The notes under the pieces: generated by a model
The model's database searches: none
What the model was told of the DNA's origin: nothing
What the model saw: the letters and a program-made list of their open reading frames with translations, nothing else
Program-made: the position numbers and the translations under genes
Source of the DNA: Hyphomonadaceae bacterium
GTDB taxonomy: Bacteria > Pseudomonadota > Alphaproteobacteria > Caulobacterales > Aquidulcibacteraceae
Length of the DNA: 55,414 nt
Assembly (NCBI GenBank): GCA_016791425.1
Contig: JAEUMQ010000022.1
Location: forward strand, 1 to 55,414
Direction of reading: 5' to 3'
Shown: piece by piece, positions 18,313 through 26,284 of the stretch
Layout of the letters: each line of letters opens with the position of its first letter
Numbering within the stretch: the first letter of the stretch is position 1

Positions 18313-18397
18313 GTGAAGCGCATTCTGAACGGCCTCTTCAAGGGCGATGGTCCATTGCGCGGCGGCCTTTCGTCAAGACCGCGCTCGCGCGAAGAGC

Positions 18398-19288
18398 TCA
18401 GAGTCCGGTGTTCTCCGGCAGCGGCGGGGCTTCCCGCAACAGCGTGATGGCGATGCGGCGATTGCCCGGCAGCGTCGGGTCGTCCGCGAAGAGGGGCTCA
18501 GAATCGGCCCGTCCCGCGACCTGATAGACCCGGCTGCCGCCGATGCCGTGGCTCTGCAGAACCCGCCGCGCCGCATTGGCCCGGTCGGCCGAGAGCTCCC
18601 AATTGCTTCCGCGCGGCGGCGGCGAGCCATCGGTGTGGCCCGAGATGGTGATGCGGTTCGGCAATTGCGCGAGCGAGCCGGCGATCACGCTGAGCAGGCG
18701 CCGCGCGCGATCGTTCGGCTCCACCGAGCCCGGCGCGAACATCGAGCGGCCTTCCTGGTCGATGATCTGGATCCTGAGGCCCTCCGGCGTCTCCTCCATG
18801 ATCACCTGCCGGGAGAGCTCCGCGACGTCGGGCATGTCGGCCATCGCCTGGCGGATCGCGATCTCGGCGCGGGAGAAGGCCGCGCTGTCGCGCTGCTCGC
18901 GCGCCCGGCTTTCCGAGCCGTCCGTCGTCTGCGGCCCCGCCCCGTCCTCCTTCGCCTCGCTGCTCGTGGAGGTGTAATTGGGATCGGACGGCGGCGCGAT
19001 CGGCGAGGAGAAGCCATGCCGCGTGCCTTCCTGGGCGAACGAGGTGCCGCCCATCAGGCCGCCCGCGCCGCTGGTGACCTTGGAGACGGCGGCCGGCGCG
19101 AAGAATTCGGCGATGCCGCGCCGCTGGTCGGGGCTCGTGGTGTTGATCAGCCACATGAGCAGGAAGAACGCCATCATCGCGGTGACGAAGTCCGCGTACG
19201 CCACCTTCCACGCGCCGCCATGATGTCCGCCATGACCGCCCTTCTTGATCTTCTTGATGATGATCGGGGCTTGGTTTGCGGTCGCCAT
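18398..19288 (-). CDS. motB: MotB-type flagellar motor/OmpA-domain protein
   Basis: This 296-residue protein is a MotB-like stator component. A basic His/Gly-rich N terminus is followed by one membrane helix, AYADFVTAMMAFFLLMWLIN, whose Asp is the proton-conducting residue of MotB. A long periplasmic linker leads to an OmpA-type peptidoglycan-binding domain (ITISGHTDG, WELSADRANAARRVL). No motA or other flagellar gene is in the window, so its partner must lie elsewhere. The ATG at 19288 was chosen because the product then opens with the typical short cytoplasmic segment. Confidence 0.9.
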   Translation of the reverse strand: MATANQAPIIIKKIKKGGHGGHHGGAWKVAYADFVTAMMAFFLLMWLINTTSPDQRRGIAEFFAPAAVSKVTSGAGGLMGGTSFAQEGTRHGFSSPIAPPSDPNYTSTSSEAKEDGAGPQTTDGSESRAREQRDSAAFSRAEIAIRQAMADMPDVAELSRQVIMEETPEGLRIQIIDQEGRSMFAPGSVEPNDRARRLLSVIAGSLAQLPNRITISGHTDGSPPPRGSNWELSADRANAARRVLQSHGIGGSRVYQVAGRADSEPLFADDPTLPGNRRIAITLLREAPPLPENTGL

Positions 19289-19393
19289 GCGTATAGGTCC
19301 GGTCGCGCGCCAGGGAGACACAAGACGTCTGGCGCGCGGGCGTGAAGGTGAACGCGAGCCCTTAAGATCGCGTTTGCAATGCAGGTTTTGCCG

Positions 19394-20260
19394 ATGACGA
19401 CATGCGCATTTCTGGGCCTCGGCGTGATGGGCGCGCCGATGGCGCGGCATCTGGCGAAGGCGGGCCGCGAGGTGCGCGTCTTCAACCGCACGCCGGAGAA
19501 GGCGCGCGCCTGGGCGGCCGAGCACGGCGGCAAGGCTTGCGCGACGATCCCCGAGGCGGTCGCCGGCGCCGATGTCGTGCTCGCCTGCGTGGGCGCCGAC
19601 AAGGACGTCCGCGAAGTGTTCGAGGCGGCGCTGCCGGCGATGCAGGCGGGCGCGCTGGCCATCGACCACACGACCGCGTCGGCCGCCGTCGCGCGCGAGC
19701 TCTTCGCGGCGGCCGCTGGGCGCGGGATCGGCTTTCTCGACGCCCCGGTATCGGGCGGGCAGGCGGGCGCCGAGGCCGGCCGGCTGACGATCATGCTGGG
19801 CGGCGAGGCCAAGGACGTCGAGCGCGCGCGTCCGGTGCTTGAGGCCTATGGCGCGGCGATCACCCATGTCGGCCCCGCCGGCGCCGGCCAGCTCGCCAAG
19901 ATGGTCAACCAGATCTGCATCGCCGGCGTCGTGCAGGGGCTCTCCGAGGGACTGCACTTCGCCAAGTGCGCCGGCATCGATCCGGCGGTCGTGATCGCGG
20001 CGATCTCGAAAGGCGCCGCCCAGTCCTGGCAGATGGAAAACCGCTGGAAGACGATGACCGAGAACAAGTTCGAATTCGGCTTCGCGGTGGACTGGATGCG
20101 CAAGGACCTGGGGCTCGTGCTGGAGGAGGCGCGCGCCAACGGCGCCCGGCTGCCGGTCGCGGCGCTGGTCGATCAATTCTATGCCGACGTGCAGGCGATG
20201 GGCGGCGCGCGCTGGGATACGTCGAGCCTGATCGCGCGCCTGGAGCGCTCCAAGGCCTGA
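19394..20260 (+). CDS. NAD(P)-dependent beta-hydroxyacid dehydrogenase
   Basis: This 288-residue protein belongs to the 3-hydroxyisobutyrate/tartronate semialdehyde reductase family. The Rossmann motif FLGLGVMGAPMARHL opens the protein, FLDAPVSGGQAGAEAGRLTIM is the substrate-binding signature, and the catalytic Lys lies in GQLAKMVNQI. The physiological substrate cannot be assigned and no pathway genes adjoin it. It is divergent from motB across about 100 bases. Confidence 0.9.
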   Translation: MTTCAFLGLGVMGAPMARHLAKAGREVRVFNRTPEKARAWAAEHGGKACATIPEAVAGADVVLACVGADKDVREVFEAALPAMQAGALAIDHTTASAAVARELFAAAAGRGIGFLDAPVSGGQAGAEAGRLTIMLGGEAKDVERARPVLEAYGAAITHVGPAGAGQLAKMVNQICIAGVVQGLSEGLHFAKCAGIDPAVVIAAISKGAAQSWQMENRWKTMTENKFEFGFAVDWMRKDLGLVLEEARANGARLPVAALVDQFYADVQAMGGARWDTSSLIARLERSKA

Positions 20261-20324
20261 ACGAAGGCGCCGAGAGCCTTCCTTAAGAGTATTGCACTAG
20301 CGTCCGCCGTTCGGGGAGGCGCCG

Positions 20325-20819
20325 GTGGAATTACGTCGCGACTGGTCGGTCTGCCTCGTGGAGCCGGGCAAGTACGGCGCCCAGATCACGGTCGATCTGC
20401 TGCGCGCGTGCGGCGCGGTGAGGCTGTGCACCTTCGCCAACGGCGAGGCCGCCTTCGAAGGTTTGCGTCAGTCGCCGGCCAACGTCATCTTCTGCACGCT
20501 GGACGATCCGGCGTTCGACGGGCTCGCCTGGACCCGCGCCCTGCGCCGCGACCGCGCGCTCGCTTGCCGCAGCGCGCCGATCTTCCTGCTGACCAGCAAG
20601 CTGAGCCGCGCCATCGCCGAGGAGTGCCGACACGCCGGCGCCAACGCGATCATCGGCAAGCCGACCTCCGTCGCTGCGCTCTCCGGCACGATCAAGAAGG
20701 TGCTCGCCAATCCGCGCCCGTTCATCGACGCGGCCGGCTATGTCGGCCCCTGTCGCCGCGCGGGCATCGTCACCACCGCGGCCCACAAGCGCCGCCGCAA
20801 CGACGTTCGCGCCGCCTAG
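20325..20819 (+). CDS. Receiver-domain-like response regulator
   Basis: This 164-residue single-domain protein resembles a CheY-type receiver: CLVEPGKYGAQITVDLLRACG, strand VIFCTLDDPAFDG, IFLLTSKLS with the conserved Thr/Ser, and IIGKPTS with the conserved Lys. At the usual phospho-acceptor position (seven before the Asp of FDG) the residue is Thr; two Asp follow. It may be unphosphorylated or use a shifted Asp. The GTG start is supported by GGGGAGG five bases upstream. Its stop codon lies within an inverted repeat. No kinase gene is near. Confidence 0.7.
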   Translation: MELRRDWSVCLVEPGKYGAQITVDLLRACGAVRLCTFANGEAAFEGLRQSPANVIFCTLDDPAFDGLAWTRALRRDRALACRSAPIFLLTSKLSRAIAEECRHAGANAIIGKPTSVAALSGTIKKVLANPRPFIDAAGYVGPCRRAGIVTTAAHKRRRNDVRAA

Positions 20820-20866
20820 ACCATTTCCCGCAAAGTGTTACGCGGTCTTCGGACGAGAAATGGTCT
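20818..20866. repeat. Inverted repeat AGACCATTTC...GAAATGGTCT
   Basis: Perfect 10-bp arms flank about 29 bases with an inner GCGGTCTTCGGAC. The left arm begins on the second base of the TAG stop of the receiver gene. Together with the next hairpin it looks like a mobile palindromic element inserted between two gene ends. Confidence 0.6.
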
Positions 20867-20880
20867 GGATTCAGCGTGTG

Positions 20881-20929
20881 GACCAGATTCATCCGTGTTG
20901 ATTTGTGTAAATCAAAACGGGATCTGGTC
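20881..20929. repeat. Imperfect long hairpin GACCAGAT...ATCTGGTC
   Basis: Arms GACCAGAT and ATCTGGTC continue through CCGT/ACGG-like and TTGATTT/AAATCAA segments around a GTGT loop. The right arm touches the stop codon of the 31-residue minus-strand gene. It may act as a bidirectional terminator between convergent genes, an inference from position. Confidence 0.6.
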
Positions 20930-21024
20930 TAGTCAAGCTTCCTGCGCGACAGCGCCAGGAACGCGATGACGCTCGCCACGAAGACGAGCGCCACCGCCGC
21001 GCCGATGACGTTTTCCTCCGTCAT
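20929..21024 (-). CDS. 31-residue single-helix membrane protein
   Basis: A 31-codon frame encodes MTEENVIGAAVALVFVASVI followed by AFLALSRRKLD: an acidic N terminus, one clear membrane helix and a basic C terminus. It begins four bases after the 47-residue gene and GGAGG-like purines sit within its first codons. No family was recognised. Support comes from its place at the end of a chain of overlapping small membrane genes behind hemB and from its clean membrane topology. Its stop lies at the edge of the hairpin repeat. Confidence 0.5.
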   Translation of the reverse strand: MTEENVIGAAVALVFVASVIAFLALSRRKLD

Positions 21025-21028
21025 GGAT

Positions 21029-21172
21029 CTATTCGGCAGGGTGCTGCGCTGCTTTGCGCTCTGCGATCTCACGGTCCAGCCTGTCAGCTTGGCGCGCGAG
21101 CGCGAGCCCGACGATCGCGGTGAGGATGCCGCAAACCGCCAGAAGGGTCATCGCCTGTTCGTAACCGCTCAT
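21029..21172 (-). CDS. 47-residue membrane protein
   Basis: The product MSGYEQAMTLLAVCGILTAI... has a single membrane helix and then a charged amphipathic tail (RQADRLDREIAERKAAQ) suited to a short coiled coil. The ATG overlaps the stop of the 75-residue gene by four bases (ATGA), which supports translation. Function is unknown. Confidence 0.55.
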   Translation of the reverse strand: MSGYEQAMTLLAVCGILTAIVGLALARQADRLDREIAERKAAQHPAE

Positions 21173-21396
21173 GTTGGCTCGCCTTTCGGCGAAATATAGA
21201 TTGCTGCGCCGTGCATTGCCAGCCCAACCAGGGCAAGCAGGATATGGTGCGGCTGGAAACCCGAGCCGCTCGAAAGGGGTTCCCATAGCGCGCCGCCGAG
21301 CAGCGCATACCCGTAGGCGAGCAGGATCGCCGTGACGAGCTTGATGCGAATGCGGACGCGCCGCGAGCGCTCCTCGGGGGCGAGCGCGTTACTCAC
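21169..21396 (-). CDS. 75-residue two-helix membrane protein
   Basis: A GTG at 21396 overlaps the hemB stop (GTGA) and opens a 75-residue protein with a basic start (EERSRRVRIRIKLV) and two membrane helices (around AILLAYGYALLGGALW and HHILLALVGLAMHGAAIYI). No family was recognised. Overlaps with hemB upstream and the 47-residue gene downstream imply one operon. A membrane role linked to haem synthesis is possible but not shown. Confidence 0.6.
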   Translation of the reverse strand: MSNALAPEERSRRVRIRIKLVTAILLAYGYALLGGALWEPLSSGSGFQPHHILLALVGLAMHGAAIYISPKGEPT

Positions 21397-22400
21397 GCGG
21401 CCGCCAGCAGCCTTGCCGCCCTCGGCGCGAAATAGGTGATGATCCCGTCGGCGCCGGCGCGCTTGAAGGCGGTGAGGGTCTCCACGATCGCGCGATCCTC
21501 CTCCAGCCATCCCGCGGCGGCCGCGGCCTTGATCATGGAATACTCGCCCGACACCTGAAAGACGAAGGTCGGCAGCGAGAACGCGTCCTTCACCCGCCGC
21601 ACGATGTCGAGATAGGCGAGGCCTGGCTTGACCATCAGCATGTCGGCGCCTTCCGCGACATCGAGCGCGCATTCCTTGAGCGCCTCGTCGGTGTTCGCGA
21701 AATCCATCTGGTAGGTCTTCTTGTCGCCCGTGAGCGCCTTCGCCGAGCCGATCGCCTCGCGATACGGCCCGTAGAAGCAGGACGCGTATTTCGCCGCATA
21801 GGACATGATAAGCGTGTCCTGCTTGCCGGCCTTTTCCAGCGCCATGCGGATGGCGCCGACGCGCCCGTCCATCATGTCCGATGGCGCGATCACGTCCGCA
21901 CCGGCTTGGGCGAGCAGCAGCGCCTGATCGACCAGCCGCGCCACGCTCTCGTCATTGACGATCGCGCCGCCCCTCAGGACGCCGTCATGGCCATGATCCG
22001 TGAACGGATCGAGCGCGATATCCACCATGACGCCGACCTCCGGCGCCGCCGCCTTCATGGCGCGCACGCAGGCAGGGACAAGGCCCTTCGGATTGGTCGC
22101 CTCCGAGCCCTGGTTGTCCTTCTTCGCCCCGTCGATGAACGGGAAGAGGGCGATGAGCGGAATGCCGAGCGCGCGCGCTTCCTCGGCCGCCTTCGCCGCC
22201 TCCTCGACATTGAGCCGCTCTATGCCCGGCATAGCCTGGACCGGAACGCGCGGTTGCGCTCCATCGTGCGCGACGATCGCCCAGATGAGATCGTCGGCGC
22301 CGAGCGTCGTCTCGCGCACAAGCCGGCGCACCCAATCAGCCTGCCGCAGCCGTCGGGGGCGCACCGAAGGAAAGGCGCCGAACTGATTGACCTTGCTCAA
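21393..22400 (-). CDS. hemB: Delta-aminolevulinic acid dehydratase (porphobilinogen synthase)
   Basis: This 335-residue enzyme condenses two 5-aminolevulinate molecules to porphobilinogen. Active-site lysines lie in SYAAKYASCFYGP and LMVKPGLAYLD. The cysteine cluster of Zn enzymes is replaced by DIALDPFTDHGHDG, the aspartate-rich Mg-type seen in alphaproteobacteria and pseudomonads. TTG at 22400 was chosen: GGAG lies nine bases before it and the product MSKVNQFGAFPSVRPRRLR matches family N termini. A GTG at 22451 would add 17 residues. It is divergent from hemA, giving the first two steps of haem synthesis from one control region. Confidence 0.95.
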   Translation of the reverse strand: MSKVNQFGAFPSVRPRRLRQADWVRRLVRETTLGADDLIWAIVAHDGAQPRVPVQAMPGIERLNVEEAAKAAEEARALGIPLIALFPFIDGAKKDNQGSEATNPKGLVPACVRAMKAAAPEVGVMVDIALDPFTDHGHDGVLRGGAIVNDESVARLVDQALLLAQAGADVIAPSDMMDGRVGAIRMALEKAGKQDTLIMSYAAKYASCFYGPYREAIGSAKALTGDKKTYQMDFANTDEALKECALDVAEGADMLMVKPGLAYLDIVRRVKDAFSLPTFVFQVSGEYSMIKAAAAAGWLEEDRAIVETLTAFKRAGADGIITYFAPRAARLLAAA

Positions 22401-22425
22401 GGCGTGCGTCTCCAGAAGAATTGAT

Positions 22426-22456
22426 CCTGTGTGCGATAAGGTCTCATTCACACAGG
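22426..22456. promoter_or_regulatory. Inverted repeat CCTGTGTG-N15-CACACAGG before hemB
   Basis: Perfect 8-bp arms lie in the 5' leader of hemB, just upstream of the chosen start. It could be an operator or an mRNA stem; no known regulator site was recognised. Confidence 0.4.
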
Positions 22457-22488
22457 GTCCAAGAATACTGATATAGAGGCCGATCGGA

Positions 22489-22513
22489 CTCAGTACTCTG
22501 AGAATCGTTCTTA
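22489..22513. promoter_or_regulatory. Candidate Irr/ICE-like operator between hemB and hemA
   Basis: AGAA-TCG-TTCT, flanked by TG and TAA, matches the core of the iron control element bound by Irr in alphaproteobacteria (AGAA-N3-TTCT). It overlaps an adjoining CTCAG-TACT-CTGAG inverted repeat. Irr control of haem genes is known in rhizobia; its action here is inference from the motif. Confidence 0.4.
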
Positions 22514-22588
22514 ACTAGCGCCGCCGTTCCCAACCAGCGAAGCCGCCTCAAGCCAGAGAAGCCGCTTCAGACCAAGAGAAGATAGGGC

Positions 22589-23812
22589 ATGAGGCAGGAA
22601 GACGAGCAGGTCTTCGAGGATGCGGTCGCCGCGGTGCGCGCCGAAGGGCGCTACCGGGTGTTCGCCGACATCCTCCGCAGCCGCGGCCGGTTTCCGCGCG
22701 CGCGCCTGCGCCTTCCCGAAGGCGGCGAGAAGGACATCGTCGTCTGGTGCTCGAACGATTATCTTGGGCAAGGCCAGAGCCCCGAAGTGCTCGCCGCCGC
22801 GCACGAGGCGATCGACAAGGTCGGCGCCGGCGCCGGCGGCACCCGCAACATCTCCGGCACGACCTCCTATCATGTCGATCTGGAGCGCGAGCTCGCCCAG
22901 CTCCACGGCAAGGAAGCCGCGCTCCTCTTCACCTCCGGTTACGTCTCGAACGACGCGACGCTCTCCACCATCGCCAAGCTCTTCCCCGATCTTTGGATCT
23001 TCTCCGACGCGTCCAACCACGCCTCTATGATCGAGGGCATCAAGCGCGCGAAGTGCCAGAAGCGCATCTTCCGCCACAACGATCTGCAGCACCTCGAAGC
23101 GCTGCTCAACGAAGCGCCGCCCGAGGCGCCGAAGCTGATCGCGTTCGAGAGCGTCTATTCGATGGACGGCGACACCGCCCCGATCGAGCAGATCTGCGAC
23201 ATCGCCGAGCAATACGGCGCGATGACGTACCTGGACGAGGTCCACGGCGTCGGCCTCTACGGCGCGCAGGGCGGCGGCGTCGCCGAGCGCGACGGCGTGA
23301 TGCACCGCGTCGACTTCATCGAAGGCACATTGGCCAAGGCGTTCGGCACGATGGGCGGCTACGTCACCGGCCCGACCATCGCCATCGACGCCATCCGCTC
23401 CAGCGCCCCGGGCTTCATCTTCACCACTTCGCTGGCGCCCTCGATCGCGGCCGCGGCGCTGGAGAGCGTGCGGCTGGTGAAGGCGTGCCCGCACATGCGC
23501 GACCGCCTCGCCGAGCGCGCCGCGCGCCTGAAGGAGCTCCTCAGGGAATCCGGCCTGCCCGTGATGGACAGCTCCACCACGCACATCGTGCCGGTGCTGG
23601 TGGGGGATGCCGCGCTCTGCAAGGAAATTTCCGACACGCTCCTTTACGAGCACGGGATCTACGTCCAGCCGATCAACTACCCGACGGTGCCGCGCGGGAC
23701 CGAGCGTCTGCGCTTCACGCCCTCGCCCTTCCACGACGATACGCTGATGGACGAGCTGGTGACCGCCATGCACGCCGTCTGGCGCAAGTTCGGCGTCAAG
23801 CTCGCGGCCTGA
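22589..23812 (+). CDS. hemA: 5-aminolevulinate synthase
   Basis: This 407-residue PLP enzyme makes 5-aminolevulinate from glycine and succinyl-CoA, the alphaproteobacterial (Shemin) route. Signatures are [59 protein letters not shown] and the PLP lysine in [14 protein letters not shown]. It is full length. The start follows an AAGAGAAGATAGGGC leader. It faces hemB across 188 bases that carry several palindromes. Confidence 0.97.
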   Translation: MRQEDEQVFEDAVAAVRAEGRYRVFADILRSRGRFPRARLRLPEGGEKDIVVWCSNDYLGQGQSPEVLAAAHEAIDKVGAGAGGTRNISGTTSYHVDLERELAQLHGKEAALLFTSGYVSNDATLSTIAKLFPDLWIFSDASNHASMIEGIKRAKCQKRIFRHNDLQHLEALLNEAPPEAPKLIAFESVYSMDGDTAPIEQICDIAEQYGAMTYLDEVHGVGLYGAQGGGVAERDGVMHRVDFIEGTLAKAFGTMGGYVTGPTIAIDAIRSSAPGFIFTTSLAPSIAAAALESVRLVKACPHMRDRLAERAARLKELLRESGLPVMDSSTTHIVPVLVGDAALCKEISDTLLYEHGIYVQPINYPTVPRGTERLRFTPSPFHDDTLMDELVTAMHAVWRKFGVKLAA

Positions 23813-23816
23813 AGGT

Positions 23817-23889
23817 TGGAGCGCGCGCCTTGAGGCGCGCAATTATCCCCGAAGGTCAAAGAATGCGGGGCCTGGAGGCCCGCGCTCCC
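23817..23889. repeat. Bipartite GC hairpin element after hemA
   Basis: Outer inverted ends TGGAGCGCG and CGCGCTCCCA enclose two hairpins, GCGCGC-CTTGAG-GCGCGC-like and GGGCC-TGGA-GGCCC-like. It differs in sequence from the CCTCCCC-type repeats. It may serve as a hemA terminator. Confidence 0.5.
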
Positions 23890-23913
23890 ACCGACTCGCG
23901 GCATGATCCGGCC

Positions 23914-24129
23914 ATGTCAGGCCGTGAAATCCTGATCGAGACCGCCCGTCTGGGCGACGTGATGAAGGTGTCGGCCCTCGATCCCGAGACCGGGCTCGAA
24001 GCCTGCGCCATCGGCCCACCGCACGCCCGCGCCGATCTGGAGACCCTGGCGCTTGGAAAACTGAAGCGGCTGCTGGGAGCGCAGCAGGGGCGGGCGGGTC
24101 CGCCGCCTCGGCCGGGCAAGGTCGTTTAG
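23914..24129 (+). CDS. DUF6898-like small conserved protein
   Basis: This 71-residue protein, MSGREILIETARLGDVMKVS..., contains ALDPETGLEACAIGPP and DLETLALGKLKRLLG, the pattern I recall for the DUF6898 family of small alphaproteobacterial proteins of unknown function. A proline-rich tail follows. The ATG at 23914 was preferred over an upstream in-frame ATG because homology begins at MSGRE. It lies between hemA and glyA. Confidence 0.65.
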   Translation: MSGREILIETARLGDVMKVSALDPETGLEACAIGPPHARADLETLALGKLKRLLGAQQGRAGPPPRPGKVV

Positions 24130-24245
24130 CGCTTCTAATGGGCCGAAGCCTGGATTTTGCGCTCGAATCCGCGCGGTGATGCTGCGGCGCAATAGAAGCG
24201 CGCGCCCACCCGTGCTTTAAGGCCTCCCGGAAAAGGGACCCTTCC

Positions 24246-25541
24246 ATGAACCAAGCCAGCCCTGCTGCGGAACGCGATCGCTTTTTTGAAGCGTCGGTCG
24301 GCCGCGCGGATCCGGATGTCGCCGACGCGCTCGATGCCGAGCTCAAGCGGCAGGGTCGCCAGATCGAGCTCATCGCCTCGGAGAACATCGTCTCCCGCGC
24401 CGTGCTGGACGCGCAGGGCTCGGTGCTGACCAACAAGTACGCCGAAGGCTATCCGGGCCGGCGCTATTATGGCGGCTGCGAGCATGTCGATGAGGTTGAG
24501 CGCCTCGCCATCGACCGCGCCAAGCGGCTCTTCGACTGCGCCTTCGCCAACGTCCAGCCGCACTCCGGCGCGCAGGCCAACCAGGCGGTCTTCTTCGCGC
24601 TCCTGCAGCCAGGCGACAAATTCCTCGGCATGGACCTCTCCTGCGGCGGGCACCTGACGCACGGCTCGCCGGTGAACCTGTCGGGCAAATGGTTTCACCC
24701 GGTGGCGTACGGCGTGCGCCAGGACGACCATCGCATCGATTATGACGAGGTCGCCGAGATCGCGCGCCGCGAGCGCCCGAAGCTGATCATCGCCGGCGCC
24801 AGCGCCTATTCGCGCGCCATCGACTTCGCGAAGTTCCGCGCCATCGCCGACGAGATCGGCGCGTATTTCATGGTCGACATGGCGCACTATGCCGGCCTCA
24901 TCGCCGCGGGGCTTTACCCCACGCCGCTGCCGCACGCGCACGTCGTCACCACCACCACGCACAAGACGCTGCGCGGTCCGCGCGGCGGCATGATCCTCTC
25001 CACCGACGAGGAGATGGGCAAGCGCATCAATTCGGCGGTCTTCCCCGGCCTGCAGGGCGGTCCGCTGATGCACGTGATCGCGGCCAAGGCGGTGGCGTTC
25101 AAGGAAGCGCTCGATCCCGATTTCAAGCTCTACGCCAAGCGTGTCGTCGAGAACGCGCGTGCATTGGCCGAGCGCCTGATCGAGAACGGCGTTGATATCG
25201 TTTCGGGCGGCACCGACTCCCACCTGATGCTTGCCGACCTCCGCCCCAAGCGCGTCACTGGCAAGGCCGCCGAAGGCAGCCTGGAGCGTGCGCTCATCAC
25301 CGCCAACAAGAACGCGATCCCCTACGATCCGGAAAAGCCGATGGTGACCTCGGGCCTGCGCCTCGGCTCGCCCGCCTGCACCACGCGCGGCTTCGGCCCC
25401 GGCGAATTCCGCCAGGTCGCCGACCTCATCTGCGAAGTCCTGGACGCGCTAGCCAAATCGAACGGCGACAACACCGCCGCCGAAACCGCCGTCGCCGCGA
25501 AGGTGGAGCAACTCACGCGTAAGTTCCCCATCTACAGCTGA
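24246..25541 (+). CDS. glyA: Serine hydroxymethyltransferase
   Basis: This 431-residue PLP enzyme interconverts serine and glycine and supplies 5,10-methylene-tetrahydrofolate. [46 protein letters not shown] and the PLP lysine in [16 protein letters not shown] are all present, as is the C-terminal [16 protein letters not shown]. Length is typical. Upstream, 24130-24245 contains no gene. It sits between the haem genes, which consume glycine, and nrdR. Confidence 0.98.
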   Translation: MNQASPAAERDRFFEASVGRADPDVADALDAELKRQGRQIELIASENIVSRAVLDAQGSVLTNKYAEGYPGRRYYGGCEHVDEVERLAIDRAKRLFDCAFANVQPHSGAQANQAVFFALLQPGDKFLGMDLSCGGHLTHGSPVNLSGKWFHPVAYGVRQDDHRIDYDEVAEIARRERPKLIIAGASAYSRAIDFAKFRAIADEIGAYFMVDMAHYAGLIAAGLYPTPLPHAHVVTTTTHKTLRGPRGGMILSTDEEMGKRINSAVFPGLQGGPLMHVIAAKAVAFKEALDPDFKLYAKRVVENARALAERLIENGVDIVSGGTDSHLMLADLRPKRVTGKAAEGSLERALITANKNAIPYDPEKPMVTSGLRLGSPACTTRGFGPGEFRQVADLICEVLDALAKSNGDNTAAETAVAAKVEQLTRKFPIYS

Positions 25542-25552
25542 GTGTATTGGGT

Positions 25553-25628
25553 ATTAGGGATTGGGGCCATTGCAGCGGGGCGCGACACACCCCATCCCTA
25601 ATCCCTAATCCCGAACCCCTAATCCCCC
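25553..25628. repeat. CCCTAAT short repeats and hairpin between glyA and nrdR
   Basis: ATTAGGGATTGGGG (25553-25566) pairs with CCCCATCCCTAAT (25590-25602). The right arm continues as imperfect CCCTAATC copies up to the nrdR leader. It may terminate glyA transcription or vary in copy number. Confidence 0.55.
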
Positions 25629-25641
25629 CGCGAAGCGCCTG

Positions 25642-26106
25642 ATGCGTTGCCCCTTCTGCCAGCACGAAGACACCCAGGTGAAGGACAGCCGTCCCACCGA
25701 GGACGGCGCATGCATCCGCCGCCGCCGCCAGTGCGACGCGTGCGGTTCGCGCTTCACGACGTTCGAGCGCGTGCAGCTGCGCGAGCTCATCGTCATCAAG
25801 CGTTCGGGCAGGCGCGCGCCGTTCGATCGCGAGAAGCTCACCCGCTCGGTGATGATCGCGCTGCGCAAGCGCCCGATCGATGGCGAAAAGGTCGAGCAGC
25901 TCATCTCCGGCATCGTGCGTCGCCTGGAGAGCATGGGCGAGACCGAGATCCCTTCCGAGAGCATCGGCGAGATGGTCATGGAGGCGCTCGCCAACACTGA
26001 CCCGGTCGCCTATGTGCGCTACGCCTCCGTCTATCGCGATTTCCGCGACACCGGCGACTTCGCCGACTTCATCGAGGAAGCCGGCAAGCCCAAGAGCGGC
26101 TCGTGA
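25642..26106 (+). CDS. nrdR: Transcriptional repressor NrdR
   Basis: This 154-residue repressor senses ATP/dATP and controls ribonucleotide reductase genes. The N-terminal zinc ribbon is formed by [15 protein letters not shown] and [13 protein letters not shown], followed by an ATP-cone ([16 protein letters not shown]). It is full length. nrdR commonly precedes the rib genes in alphaproteobacteria, as here. Confidence 0.97.
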   Translation: MRCPFCQHEDTQVKDSRPTEDGACIRRRRQCDACGSRFTTFERVQLRELIVIKRSGRRAPFDREKLTRSVMIALRKRPIDGEKVEQLISGIVRRLESMGETEIPSESIGEMVMEALANTDPVAYVRYASVYRDFRDTGDFADFIEEAGKPKSGS

Positions 26107-26129
26107 AAAGCTCCGGATACGGAATATGG

Positions 26130-26259
26130 CGCCCCTCCCCCCCAAGAGCCCACGAAGTGGGGGAGGGTAGGGAGGGGGCGCGTGCAGCTCGGCGCCGCGT
26201 CGCGCTTTGTCCTGATCACCCCCCACCCCCCACCCCCTCCCAGCAAGGGGGAGGGGGCG
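26130..26259. repeat. Paired palindromic repeat element, copy 3
   Basis: Two oppositely oriented GC-rich units, one ending GGGAGGGTAGGGAGGGGGCG and one starting CACCCCCCACCCCCTCCC, surround about 40 bases. They occupy nearly all of the nrdR-ribD gap. The layout is the same as copies 2 and 5. Confidence 0.6.
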
Positions 26260-26284
26260 GAAAGTGCTGCTATGCTGACGCCGC

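Noticed and set aside
18398-19288. Flagellar gene cluster
   Set aside because: Only a motB-type gene is present; neighbours are bpt and a dehydrogenase.
24130-24245. Glycine riboswitch upstream of glyA
   Set aside because: The leader is short and no tandem aptamer pattern could be recognised.
26107-26284. FMN riboswitch ahead of the rib genes
   Set aside because: The gap is filled by GC-rich inverted repeats and none of the conserved FMN aptamer segments is visible.
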